Source: Heterostelium album PN500
Taxonomy: Eukaryota > Evosea > Eumycetozoa > Acytosteliales > Acytosteliaceae
Assembly (NCBI RefSeq): GCF_000004825.1
Contig: NW_008805070.1
Location: 1,488,001 to 1,552,000, forward strand
Reading direction: 5' to 3'
DNA: 64,000 bases
Shown here: piece after piece, positions 1-9,051 of the stretch
Layout: each line of letters begins with the position of its first letter
Position numbering within the stretch: position 1 is the stretch's first letter
Notes under the pieces: model-generated
Told to the model about the DNA's origin: nothing
Databases searched by the model: none
What the model saw: the letters and a program-made list of their open reading frames with translations, nothing else
Position numbers and translations under genes: made by a program

Positions 1-99
1 CGAGAATGGATAAACAATATTGAATCAAAGTATCAAACAGACAAAACAATTTCGATTAAAAGAATGTTTGCTGATGAAATATTTATAATTCGATCTTAA
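1..99 (+). CDS. 3' end of a gene entering from the left edge
   Basis: The first 99 bases are open in frame 1 from the very first base and end in TAA at 97-99, giving 32 residues that finish EIFIIRS. The composition (W, R, K, D, E mixed with I and F) looks like real protein rather than translated spacer. An A+T-rich tail with a long A run follows at 183-207, as expected of a 3' flank. No family can be named from so short a piece. An alternative is chance openness, since 33 codons without a stop is not rare. Confidence 0.4.
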   Translation, partial: REWINNIESKYQTDKTISIKRMFADEIFIIRS

Positions 100-228
100 A
101 AGTTTAGTAATAGGAAAAAAAAATAATATCAGAGTTGTAGAAGTAAACAATAATGAATGTTAATAAATGTAATGAAATTCTTTAAAAAAAAAAAAAAAAA
201 AAAAAAATTATATTAAATTAAATCAAAT

Positions 229-833
229 TTATGCTTTATTTGTCTTCTTTAAAGTTGGTCTTCTTTGTCTTCTCATTCTATATTCTGCGTGGTGCTTGAT
301 ACATCTTGAATTACTGTTGGAATATTCTAAGATCAATGAATTACATTTCATATTACCTTCTTGATGAATACATCTTTCAGATTTAAAAAGATCAGACTCT
401 GGATCTTCACCAGCTTCCAATGCACACTCTGTACTGCAATAGTCACCCCACTTCTTGGACAGCTACTCATATAGATAAGTTTCTTTGTGCATATCACACA
501 GTTCTTACTCTGAGGTTGCAGTCTTCTAGCAGGTTCACTCATTCTGATTTCATCTGGATTTGGTGATGCATAGTTATCATTGTATTCTTTGGTTGGATCG
601 AATCTCTCAATACGATGAAGAGCTTGAATTCTATAATAAATTAATTAAATCAATAAATAAATAAAATAAATAAATTAATAAATTAAATTAAATTAAACAA
701 AATAAAATAAAATAAATAAATAAATTAATTAATAAATAAAATTAATACATACTCATTTAAAAGCTTCTTGTGCTCTGGCTTTGAAGTTGAACTTGAAGAT
801 GGATTAAGAGTTTCGTTGTGAAAAACCGTTGTT
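229..833 (-). pseudogene. zinc-finger gene remnant (C-x2-C plus C3H-type finger), frame broken
   Basis: Two exon-like blocks lie on the minus strand, about 833-753 and 632-229, joined by a clear intron (GTATGT donor at 752, TATAG acceptor at 633). The splice keeps the frame: an S/T-rich start, then LLNEIQALHRIERF, then the finger start NCVIC. Further on, the motif WGDYCSTEC and a C-x8-C-x12-C-x2-HH cluster (CIHQEG...RCIKHH) lie in a frame shifted relative to the first half near 450-460, and no intron repairs it. The 5' exon has no ATG and is closed by a stop near 850. The last cluster resembles C3H fingers of the KANL2/INO80D kind, but I hold that loosely. The C-terminus is basic (RMRRQRRPTLKK). 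It is most likely a decayed nuclear zinc-finger gene. A sequencing indel would explain the frame but not the missing start. Confidence 0.5.
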
Positions 834-869
834 GGTATAAAGAGAGATTACAATTTCATATACTGTTAG

Positions 870-1416
870 TTCAAGTTAATCAGAGTTTAACTATTAAGTG
901 CATATCTTGTATGACATTAAATTGCTTCTTATCTCCTCATCATCCAATAGAGCGATTGGGGTAGGAGTGTATTTCTTCTTAAATCAAATTAAGACCAAAC
1001 ACTTTGAATCTCTTGGGAGTTTGCTGGCAACCAACACCATTGATCTCCGACAAGTACTTTACATGAGTTGTCAAAAGAAAATATACAAAAGAAAGCAGAT
1101 CTTTATCAAGATAATAATGTTTCTCCAAGAAACTACGAACCAGATGTTCACTTTGAAAAGTCAATTTACCATTGACCACTCTACAACGATACTCGCAAAA
1201 CTTGGATAACAAATATTGAAATCCAACCTGATGAGCCATCGTGGTACAAGAGAATGGTACCATTAAAAGATAATTGAATACCAAACCAATGAACCAAACT
1301 CTCCTCAATCGATTGAGGTTTCAAAATGACAGAAGATGAACTTTCTATATCCTTTCCATCAGTATTGATATTTGTTGAATTGTCTATGGCAATAGTTAAA
1401 CTCTGATTAAGTTGAA
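870..1416. repeat. 547-bp segment bounded by 26-bp inverted repeats
   Basis: The segments 870-895 and 1391-1416 are inverted copies of each other over 26 bases with one mismatch. The interior holds a minus-strand open stretch (979-1308, about 109 codons) of coding-like composition (FLEKHYYLDKDLLSFVYF) that matches no family I know. I see no clear target-site duplication. It could be a small non-autonomous transposon, or a remnant of an inverted duplication. The broken zinc-finger gene stops about 35 bases outside the left repeat. Confidence 0.4.
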
Positions 1417-1960
1417 GTAATGATCTATGAAATTGTATTCTCTTTCTCGAGAGCTATGACATACTTTCGTCTCTGATAAAAGACATAGAGACCCTCTTTA
1501 CTATTGAAGAAATCAATAAATAAAAATTAAAATTAAAAAAAAAAAAAAATTTTTTTCAAAATGTGATAACCACACCTTTCATGATGATGTATTCTAGATA
1601 AATAAGACAAAAATAACAAAAAATCACATTCAATAAATAAATTACCAAGTTGCTAGCACGATCATTATAGTATGATGAGATTACAAGTGAATTAAAAATA
1701 AAAGTTATATTAAAATGAAACAACACCCTCAGTCAAAAGAAGATCAAATTCTAGATGATTTATTCGGATAAATATTAATAAAAAAGAGAATTAAATCAAT
1801 AAATTAAAACTGTGAAATTAGTTTAAAGATTAACAGATTTAGTTGATTAGTGTTTCTCCTTCATAATTGGGTTTCAAAATGATTATGATGGTTGTTTGTT
1901 AACAATGTTGAAAACATTCGAAAAACAAATCTCAAACCTCTCGATTTGAAAAATAGAATC
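1417..1960. other. spacer, no gene seen
   Basis: This is A+T-rich sequence with stops in all frames and A runs near 1536. The stretch 1417-1500 has somewhat balanced base composition and may be decayed coding sequence, but no protein family is visible. Confidence 0.5.
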
Positions 1961-3000
1961 ATCGACATCAACATTTACTTCCAAACCACCTATGTTCACC
2001 AACTGTAGCCATTGATTGGTAGGTACAATTAAAATCAAAATCAAAATTAAGTTGTTCGGTTGAATTGTTGTTTGATGTGTTGATAAGTGTTGCTCCTCTT
2101 GATCTGTGTGTTGTTAGAATATATGATGATTTATTATAATAGAAGGGTATTCTTATTAATGATGATTGTGATGATTCAACAATTCTATCAAGTTTGATTG
2201 ATTGTTTGATCATCAATTTCAATAAACTTAAATCGGTATTACTAATGATAATTGATATGATGACGATTGTATTGATGGTGATGTTTGACTGCTATTATTA
2301 TTATTATCATTGATCTCAGTTGTTCTATTGAATTGATTGTTGTATTTATGAATGATATGATGAATCATTGTTGTGTTGTTTGATAAGTTCATCGATATTG
2401 AATGGATCATGATCATCATTGACAATGTTTGATTATTATCTGAGATGAATGATCGTAATGATTAACTCGATATTATTGATTGAATTATTGTTGTTGAAGA
2501 ATATTGTTTGGTTGTATTGACACAATATCATTATTCTTATCAGCAATGTCACTACTACTACTATTCTTATTTAATTTATTATTTAAATCTATAATATTAA
2601 CTATATATTTCATTCTATTTATATTATTATCTATTTGATTTATGATTGTATCTTTATCAATGATTGGTTTCTTTAATTTATGTTCTATAATGATTAGATA
2701 TTGATGTAGTTGTTCAAAGTATTGTTTAATTTCATTCTCTGTTGCTGATAATGATTGATATCGAGATGACATCGTTGATGTCTATAATGATTTCCATATC
2801 GATTTAAGTGTCTTTGATAACTCAGACTCTTCTTCAAGATCATCAATACTGTTGTTATATTCTACTTGATAATTATTAACTAATATGTTATTTAATGATT
2901 GTTTAATATGATTGATATGTTGACAATGAGCAGAATGATCTAATTGTTGTTTGTAATGAGCACATAATTATTATGATGTTTGCAATCTAATGTCATTCTC
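1960..3000 (-). pseudogene. B-box/kelch-like family pseudogene
   Basis: On the minus strand three blocks match the intact family member at 7098-8822 in the same order: a worn B-box end (about 2975-2880), the coiled-coil part (2772-2485; SLSATENEIKQYFEQLHQYL against SLSATEDEIKQHFEQLHQYL), and the linker plus start of the kelch-like part (2425-1968; THRSRGATLINTSNNNS is identical). The blocks lie in different frames with stops between them, and the copy ends abruptly inside the first kelch-like unit near 1968, so the whole C-terminal propeller is missing. It is a dead paralogue and its products should not be counted as genes. Confidence 0.8.
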
Positions 3001-4059
3001 TATACTGATAAATATAATAGTGTTGGAGCTATCGAATCAACTCAAAACGACCAAATTTCGTTTCATTAAAAAACATATAAATCTGAAGTTCTAGTCACAC
3101 AACACATATCAGTTAAATAATAACAAAAATGATAATAAATACATATTGTCAGCCAAGGTTGCCAATATTAAATTTTTTTGATCGATCAAAAAAAAAAAAA
3201 AGATCGACTAAAAAAAAAATTTATTGAATAAATTGTTTAAATAATATTAATAGCAAGATATTATATCAACGAACAAAAAATAACCAACATGCTAGAACCT
3301 AAATATAAAATTGGTGAATCTGTGTTTGCAGGACAGCTAGAAGGTGTCGACAAAAGAACATGGTGGGATTCAATATATCAAAAGTTACTTATAAATCAGA
3401 AATAGATGATTATATAATCAGATTTCTTACTAATGGTTATGCTGTGCAACCAATCACTTTGGATAATTATATCGTTAAAATAAGTTTAGATACTATAAAA
3501 CAACTGCTAATATGATAGATAAAGAGGTGATGATATGCATTGATCAATATAATATAATATAATATAATATTGCTTCTGTTTGTTGGGGATGGTTTAGTTG
3601 TTGATGTTGAATATGTTGAACCATGTTTTTTTTGTTCAAAGTTTGATTTTTAAAAATCCTAACCTGGGGTAAAATCGCCATAGAGGCACAAGTTTGTTGT
3701 TTCACCAAATACTATTTACAGCTTATAACAAACTTGAGATTTGATAAATAAAAATAGATTATCAAAACAATGTACACAAATTGCCTGAAACACCAAATTC
3801 CCACCCGATCCCGCCCAACCCCGAATTTAATCATGATCAATCTTATTTTTTTTTTTTGAAATTGTTTTTTTGAAAGATTAATTAATCTTTTAAGTTCAAC
3901 CAAAACTTGAACCAATTATTTTAATTCAATAAACTATTTATCATCACTTATTATATTTTTTTACAATTATACTCTCACCTTTTTTTTTAATATTCTTTTT
4001 ACTTAATTCATTATCCATATAAATTATAATATTTTATTTCACGACTATCATAAAATAAG
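3001..4059. other. spacer with one short coding-like fragment
   Basis: Mostly low-complexity A+T sequence, including GATCGATC next to A/T runs around 3180-3215. At about 3290-3515 on the plus strand there is a coding-like fragment: an ATG at 3290 begins MLEPKYKIGESVFAGQLEG, and a second frame continues as VTYKSEIDDYIIRFLTNGYA, with a possible GT...AG splice between them. It looks like a relic of an unidentified protein. The rest (3516-4059) shows nothing except a short TATA-rich approach to the gene at 4060. Confidence 0.4.
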
Positions 4060-4539
4060 ATGTCTGTATCATCTAAACAATTCAGACAACAATCAGCCAC
4101 AGAATCACGTAGTATTGATCTTAAAAATAATCCAACAAGAGATGATCAAGAATCATGCCACAAAATTCCAAATAGTATATTAAAAGAATCTTATAATAAT
4201 ACTACTTCACAAGCAGCTAAAAACGATATTATGGGTCATGCACATTCCACCAATAATATTTTTTATAGTACTAATAATAATCAACATTCTCAACAAGAAT
4301 ATAATCTTCAAAGTGATAACTATACACAAAGCTCTGTTTATGGTAAAGGTGGGCAAATAGAAAATTCATTATATAAATTACATCATACACAAGATTCAGC
4401 TGCTACAACAAATATCATGCGTACTATGATCAACAGTGGCCCAGGATATACAGAAATTGTCGCCAATCTCGATAAACGTCAATTTAATAATCCTTCAGAG
4501 AAGCAACAAATTGATATTGCAAGAAGACAACTTGGATAA
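4060..4539 (+). CDS. hypothetical 159-residue hydrophilic protein
   Basis: A single open frame with a good dictyostelid start context (AAAATAAGATG) ends in TAA. The protein is hydrophilic and rich in N, Q, S, T and H, with no signal peptide, membrane segment or motif I can name. The N-terminal two thirds look disordered. The last 45 residues are more ordered (NSGPGYTEIVANLDKRQFNNPSEKQQIDIARRQLG runs across two helices at most), so any conserved function probably lies there. A GTAAGT donor follows eleven bases after the stop (4551) and pairs with an AG at 4669-4670, so the 3' UTR probably contains an intron. It is flanked by B-box/kelch-like copies on both sides. I do not recognise the family. 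Confidence 0.65.
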   Translation: MSVSSKQFRQQSATESRSIDLKNNPTRDDQESCHKIPNSILKESYNNTTSQAAKNDIMGHAHSTNNIFYSTNNNQHSQQEYNLQSDNYTQSSVYGKGGQIENSLYKLHHTQDSAATTNIMRTMINSGPGYTEIVANLDKRQFNNPSEKQQIDIARRQLG

Positions 4540-4676
4540 TAAATGAGAAGGTAAGTAAACCATAGAAAATATTAATAATAGTATAAATTACTAATTTATT
4601 TAATTTTTTTTTTTTGACTTAAATCAAAATCTATTTGATATTTGATCATCTTTACAATTTAATTAAATAGTTTTTA

Positions 4677-4751
4677 AATCAAAGGATTTATAAATATGCA
4701 CCAAGTCCATTACCAATTATTGGTCATAGGCACAAACTCAAAACTCAATAA
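4677..4751 (+). pseudogene. fragment resembling a cytochrome P450 N-terminus
   Basis: Directly after the acceptor at 4670 a 24-codon frame contains the motif YAPSPLPIIGHRHKL, which is very like the proline-rich hinge of microsomal P450s (xPLPIIGNLHxL in dictyostelid CYP508-type enzymes). It is followed by a stop and no other P450 motif is present downstream. It is most likely an orphan exon relic. Chance similarity cannot be excluded for so short a piece. Confidence 0.35.
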
Positions 4752-4831
4752 TAAAATCAACAAATTTCAAAAGTAATAATACATCTATTTATAATAAAGT
4801 TATTTATTAAAAATTCTTCTTAAATATTAAT

Positions 4832-5656
4832 TTAATATGGAATTGATAAAGAACCATACCAGTAGCTATGATAAGGAAGGTCAGTATGGTATGGTTCAAT
4901 TTGGTCAGTTTCAATGGAATATCTAAAATTACCATAGTCTACACCACCAAATGAATAGATATAGTTTGATGTTGGTGACATTCGATGATACATGAGAAAA
5001 ACATCACCTTCTTTCTCTGGTAAACTGATTAAATTAGTTGTCTGATTGGTTTCGACATTGAATCTTATGAATCGATTATTATGTTTGGAATGAATATAGA
5101 AATTTCCTTTATCGTCATAGCATGCTGTTCTAGTATTAATATCGATTTCAATATCTGTTACTGTTTGACTAGTTAGATCTAGCTTAAATAACATTCTCTT
5201 GTTGTTGAATGCCAAAGAATATAGGTTGTTATTAAAGATCATTGTTGATATTTGTCGTTTATAATGATTGCTTAGTTGATGATATCTCTCGAATATCATT
5301 GTATTGATATTGAATCTATCTATATTAAGTCTATCTTCTATATTATAAGATGTCGATTCATACCCATTAACCAAATAGATATAATCTTTACCATCGTAAC
5401 ATATAGATACGTAATCTCCAATCTCTATTCCTTCGATATCACCAGTATATTCAATTGATTTCGATTGAATTGAAAATTTATACCATTTCTTTCGGTTATG
5501 CCATCCACCAATGATATAGATATAATCACCAACCAGAATCATTGATTCGTATGAAGCGAAAAAACAATTCTTTATGTTCAACTCTTCTATTGTATTGTTA
5601 ATTGTATCAATCAAGGATATACCTTCAGCATATGTATGGAAAATGTATGATACCAT
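4832..5656 (-). CDS. kelch-like domain protein, N-terminally truncated family member
   Basis: An uninterrupted 274-codon frame equals the C-terminal half of the B-box/kelch-like protein at 7098-8822. Shared landmarks are the start YIFxT, the first blade YIYxxGG...KKWxKFS, DRFNINTMxFERYxQL near the middle, the DNxGNFxIxxxxxxRxIxxNVE stretch, and the final YIYSFGGV...GNFxYSxE. The B-box, coiled-coil and linker of the full-length protein are absent: the ATG at 5656 corresponds to roughly residue 320 of the longer one. No upstream exon with a B-box is visible in the 265 bases before it. It may be an expressed propeller-only paralogue or a recently truncated copy; the intact frame over 822 bases argues against old decay. 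Confidence 0.65.
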   Translation of the reverse strand: MVSYIFHTYAEGISLIDTINNTIEELNIKNCFFASYESMILVGDYIYIIGGWHNRKKWYKFSIQSKSIEYTGDIEGIEIGDYVSICYDGKDYIYLVNGYESTSYNIEDRLNIDRFNINTMIFERYHQLSNHYKRQISTMIFNNNLYSLAFNNKRMLFKLDLTSQTVTDIEIDINTRTACYDDKGNFYIHSKHNNRFIRFNVETNQTTNLISLPEKEGDVFLMYHRMSPTSNYIYSFGGVDYGNFRYSIETDQIEPYHTDLPYHSYWYGSLSIPY

Positions 5657-5921
5657 TTATCTATTAATATGGAATAAATTTAAAGTTGAAGTTCTGATTA
5701 ATTTAAAAAACAACTTTGTGATCTTTAATTTTTTAATTATAATTAATAAAAAATTTTCGAAAATAAAACAAATTAATTATAATTAATATATCAGTATATT
5801 CATTATTTATAAAGTTGTTATTAGTACAAATAATAAAGATGTTAAAGTTTATGTTTGAAACTAATAATGATTTATTTAATGTATTTGGTAGTCAGTGATG
5901 AACTCTTGTTAAGTAGCGAGT

Positions 5922-6550
5922 TCATGAACTGGTTCTAACAACTTCATTACATTTCTTGCAAATAAATCCACCTGTAATCCACTCTACATATGGATGAGGA
6001 CATTTTGCACTAGGCTTTGTTGTATTGTAATTAAATGCGGGAAGCTCTGTTTTCGTAGGAAATTCAATATGGGGTGGTAAAGATGTATTCATCTTTGTGT
6101 TTGTATTGGTATTATAATTATAATAGTTATTGATGTTGGAATTATAAATGTTATTGTTATTATGATTATTTAAATTTCTATTATTATTATTATTATTGTA
6201 GTTGTTCAGCTTGTTTATGTCACCATTGAGGTTATTGATGGAAGAGGTAATACTATTGAGAAAGTCATCGTGAGAGTTGTTGTTCATATATGGGTTGTAG
6301 TATTTGTCTTGGTACTCGTGCTTGTTGTTTTGTTCGTCGTAAACATCGAAAATTAGAGGATGTGCTGTGCTAAAGTACCAAGTTAGCTCGTTAGGCGCCA
6401 ACACCTGACCTGTTAGAGTCTTACGACCTTTCTCATCCATCATCAAAACTGAAACCTTAACAAGAATTTTGTGAAACTTGTTTCTAACATTCCATTTACC
6501 AAGAACTCCATAATCAAATTTATCTTTTGTTACATCAAAATCTGTGACAT
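5922..6550 (-). CDS. N-rich protein with C-terminal C-x2-C motifs, 5' end unresolved
   Basis: The minus-strand frame ends at 5922. An ATG pair at 6446-6441 can start a 174-residue protein, but the same frame stays open upstream to about 6548 and that part reads as real protein (DFDVTKDKFDYGVLGKWNVR), so the true start probably lies in an earlier exon not found here. Order: a compact conserved-looking region (KILVKVSVLMMDEKGRK...APNELTWYFSTAHPLIFDVYD), a 60-residue asparagine-rich linker, then a C-terminal segment CPHPYVEWITGGFICKKCNE, whose cysteines could bind one metal ion. I do not recognise the family. The ends of the upstream exon(s) in 6600-7000 could not be fixed. Confidence 0.5.
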
Positions 6551-7097
6551 CTTAACTACTTATTTAGAGATATAAAATCAAAATCTTTAATTTTCTTTAA
6601 TATAATTTCTATTGTTGAAAGAATTTAAAAATAGATAGAAAAAAAAAAATAAAAATTCACAGATTTTGTTCAAGTGACACAGATCAATCAGATCAATAAG
6701 GATCCAAATTATTACAGAGTTGGCTTAAAAAAAAAAAATAAAAAAAAAAATTTGTAAATTATAATTAATATCTATGTGTATGGTATAATTCAATAATATT
6801 ATTAATATGTATTTTTGAATAGTATAAGTACAACAACTAGCGTGTTTATAAAAATAGGTTGAATCAATAACTACATTAATCGTATTTGTTGAAATTTGTT
6901 AAATAATAGAGATAGTTAAAAAGTCAGACAAAGATGTATATTTTTTAAACCTTGCCAGTTTCGTTTGTAAAATTAAATTATTAGTTAATTATTTTATTTA
7001 ATGATTGTTAGTTAACGTTAAGGAGCTATTATTTTGCTCTACTATCGATACCAACGCTTTACTTGATTCTCTTAATTTTTTGTAATTTTGTATTTAT
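6551..7097. other. spacer, no gene seen
   Basis: A+T-rich spacer with poly-A tracts (about 6640 and 6727-6750). A short open piece at 6661-6720 on the minus strand might be a missing 5' exon of the gene ending at 5922, but no join could be confirmed. Confidence 0.4.
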
Positions 7098-8822
7098 CTA
7101 ATATTGTATTGATGTAGATGCACACCATTCTCTATCGAATTTATCATCCTCCAAGAATGATTTCCAATCATCGTCTTCGACTGAATATTTGAAATTGCCT
7201 TGTCTAACACCACCAAATGAATAGATAAAGCTTGATGTTGGTGATTCTTGGTGATATATTAAAAATAGACATTCATTTTCCTTAGGAATAGGCTCGAGAT
7301 TGGATGATTGTTTACTTTCTACATTGTATTTGATCAATCGTTTGGTGACTTCATCGTATATAAAGAAATTTCCATTGTTATCATGGCATGATCTGAATGG
7401 TGCAATGTCAATTTGATGATTTGTTATTGTGCTATTTACCAAATCCAACTTTAATATATTATTTTCTTTATATGATATTGAATATAAGGAACCTTTGAAG
7501 ATCATCGCTGATATTTGATCATCATATTCATCTGGTAATTGATAATATCTTTCAAATGTCATTGTATTGATGTTGAATCGATCGATTTTAACTTTAGGAA
7601 AATCAATAACCAAATAGATATGATCTTGACCATCATAACAAACCGGAAAATACCTATCACCTTTGATTCCTTTGAAATCCCCAATATGTTCAATTGATTT
7701 CGATTTCATTGAGAATTTCATCCATTTCTTTGGATTGTCGGAACCACCGAATACATAGATATATTCACCAATTGAAACAATTGATTGGTATGTATTATAA
7801 AAATCATAATTTAAATCTAATTGTTCGATTGAATTGTTATTTGATGTGTTGATAAGTGTTGCTCCTCTTGATCTATGTGTTGTGAAAATGTATGAAGATT
7901 TATTATCATCGTTGTTTGTTGTTAATAATGATGATTCCACGACTCTATTAAGTTTGATTGATCTATTGATAATTGAATTCAATTGATTGAAATCAGGTTG
8001 TTTGATTTTTAATTTGTATGATAATGATTGTATTGATGATGTTTTATTGTTATTATTATTATTATCATTGATTTCAGTTGTCATATTGAATTGATTGTTG
8101 TATTTATGAATGATATCCAATAATAATGATGATGAATCATTGTTGTATTGTTTGATAAGTTCATCGATATTGAATGGATCATGATCATCATTGAACAATG
8201 TTTGATTATTATCTGAGATGAATGTTTCTAATGATGAACTTGAGATGATTGATTTCATTATTGTTGTTGTTGAATATTGTTCGGTTGTATCTTCTGTTAT
8301 TGACTGACTATCATCATTATTATCAATACTGTTATATTCTAATTTATTATTTAATTTATTATTTAAATTTATAATATTAACTATATATTTCAATTGATTT
8401 ATATTGCTATCTATTTGATTAATGATTGTATCATTATCATTAATGATTGGTCCCCTTAGTTTATGTTCCTCAATTACAAGATATTGATGTAATTGTTCAA
8501 AATGTTGTTTGATTTCATCTTCTGTTGCTGATAATGATTGATATAGAGATGTTGATGTCTTTAATGTTTCCCAAATCGCTTTAAGATGTAAATTGTCTTT
8601 ATTATTAACATTATAACTATTGTTGTTATTTTTACTATTATCTGATTCTGATAAATTCAAATTATTTAAATAATGTCTGATATTATCGATATGATCGTAT
8701 TGTTGAACATGATCTGGGTGGTCATTATTGTGATTTATTGTACATCTTGAGCACATGAGTTCATTACAAGCAAAACACACAAACTCATGTGATCTTGTAT
8801 GCTCTGCACAATGATTTTTCAT
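7098..8822 (-). CDS. B-box zinc-finger protein with coiled coil and kelch-like propeller
   Basis: An intact single-exon gene of 574 residues. A B-box finger occupies residues 5-38: C5-x2-H8, C16-x2-C19, C24-x2-C27, then H31, H35 and H38. Residues about 95-165 are helical with hydrophobic spacing and probably form the coiled coil (SLSATEDEIKQHFEQLHQYL). A poorly conserved N/S/D-rich linker follows to about 310. The C-terminal 260 residues contain repeated YIYxFGG-like strands and a repeat pitch of roughly 45-50, in keeping with a kelch-type beta-propeller. The layout is TRIM-like without a RING, a common dictyostelid arrangement; a protein-binding role is inferred, with no catalytic motif seen. 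It is the only complete member of the family in the window and the reference for the truncated and dead copies around it. Confidence 0.85.
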   Translation of the reverse strand: MKNHCAEHTRSHEFVCFACNELMCSRCTINHNNDHPDHVQQYDHIDNIRHYLNNLNLSESDNSKNNNNSYNVNNKDNLHLKAIWETLKTSTSLYQSLSATEDEIKQHFEQLHQYLVIEEHKLRGPIINDNDTIINQIDSNINQLKYIVNIINLNNKLNNKLEYNSIDNNDDSQSITEDTTEQYSTTTIMKSIISSSSLETFISDNNQTLFNDDHDPFNIDELIKQYNNDSSSLLLDIIHKYNNQFNMTTEINDNNNNNNKTSSIQSLSYKLKIKQPDFNQLNSIINRSIKLNRVVESSLLTTNNDDNKSSYIFTTHRSRGATLINTSNNNSIEQLDLNYDFYNTYQSIVSIGEYIYVFGGSDNPKKWMKFSMKSKSIEHIGDFKGIKGDRYFPVCYDGQDHIYLVIDFPKVKIDRFNINTMTFERYYQLPDEYDDQISAMIFKGSLYSISYKENNILKLDLVNSTITNHQIDIAPFRSCHDNNGNFFIYDEVTKRLIKYNVESKQSSNLEPIPKENECLFLIYHQESPTSSFIYSFGGVRQGNFKYSVEDDDWKSFLEDDKFDREWCASTSIQY

Positions 8823-9051
8823 GTTATATTATTATCATTAATACTAATAAAATCTAAATCACTTATTACTTCTTTCATTAAAAAAATGGTTTTTCCAACC
8901 CAAAAATTCCATTGCACAACCCGAAGTTCGGTGTAACACATTATGAAGAATAAAAATTTAAGATGATTGAGCATGATACAATACTTTGTTAAATATTTAC
9001 ATATACTGCTTTTGTTTATTCGATTCATTTTATTTTTTTTGATTGATTGGT

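Noticed and set aside
450-500. An intron (GTAAGA...TAG) that might rescue the zinc-finger frame
   Set aside because: The join gives the wrong phase and would delete the C-x2-C motif; the interval is also too G+C-rich for an intron of this genome.
3170-3225. GATCGATC flanked by A/T runs, also seen near 20815 and 40395
   Set aside because: The similarity is limited to low-complexity sequence and short palindromes; no defined unit or ends could be drawn.
8819-9028. Open frame of 69 codons upstream of the B-box gene
   Set aside because: Composition is that of translated promoter DNA (I, L, K, F), it has no homologue among the family copies, and it lies exactly where the promoter should be.
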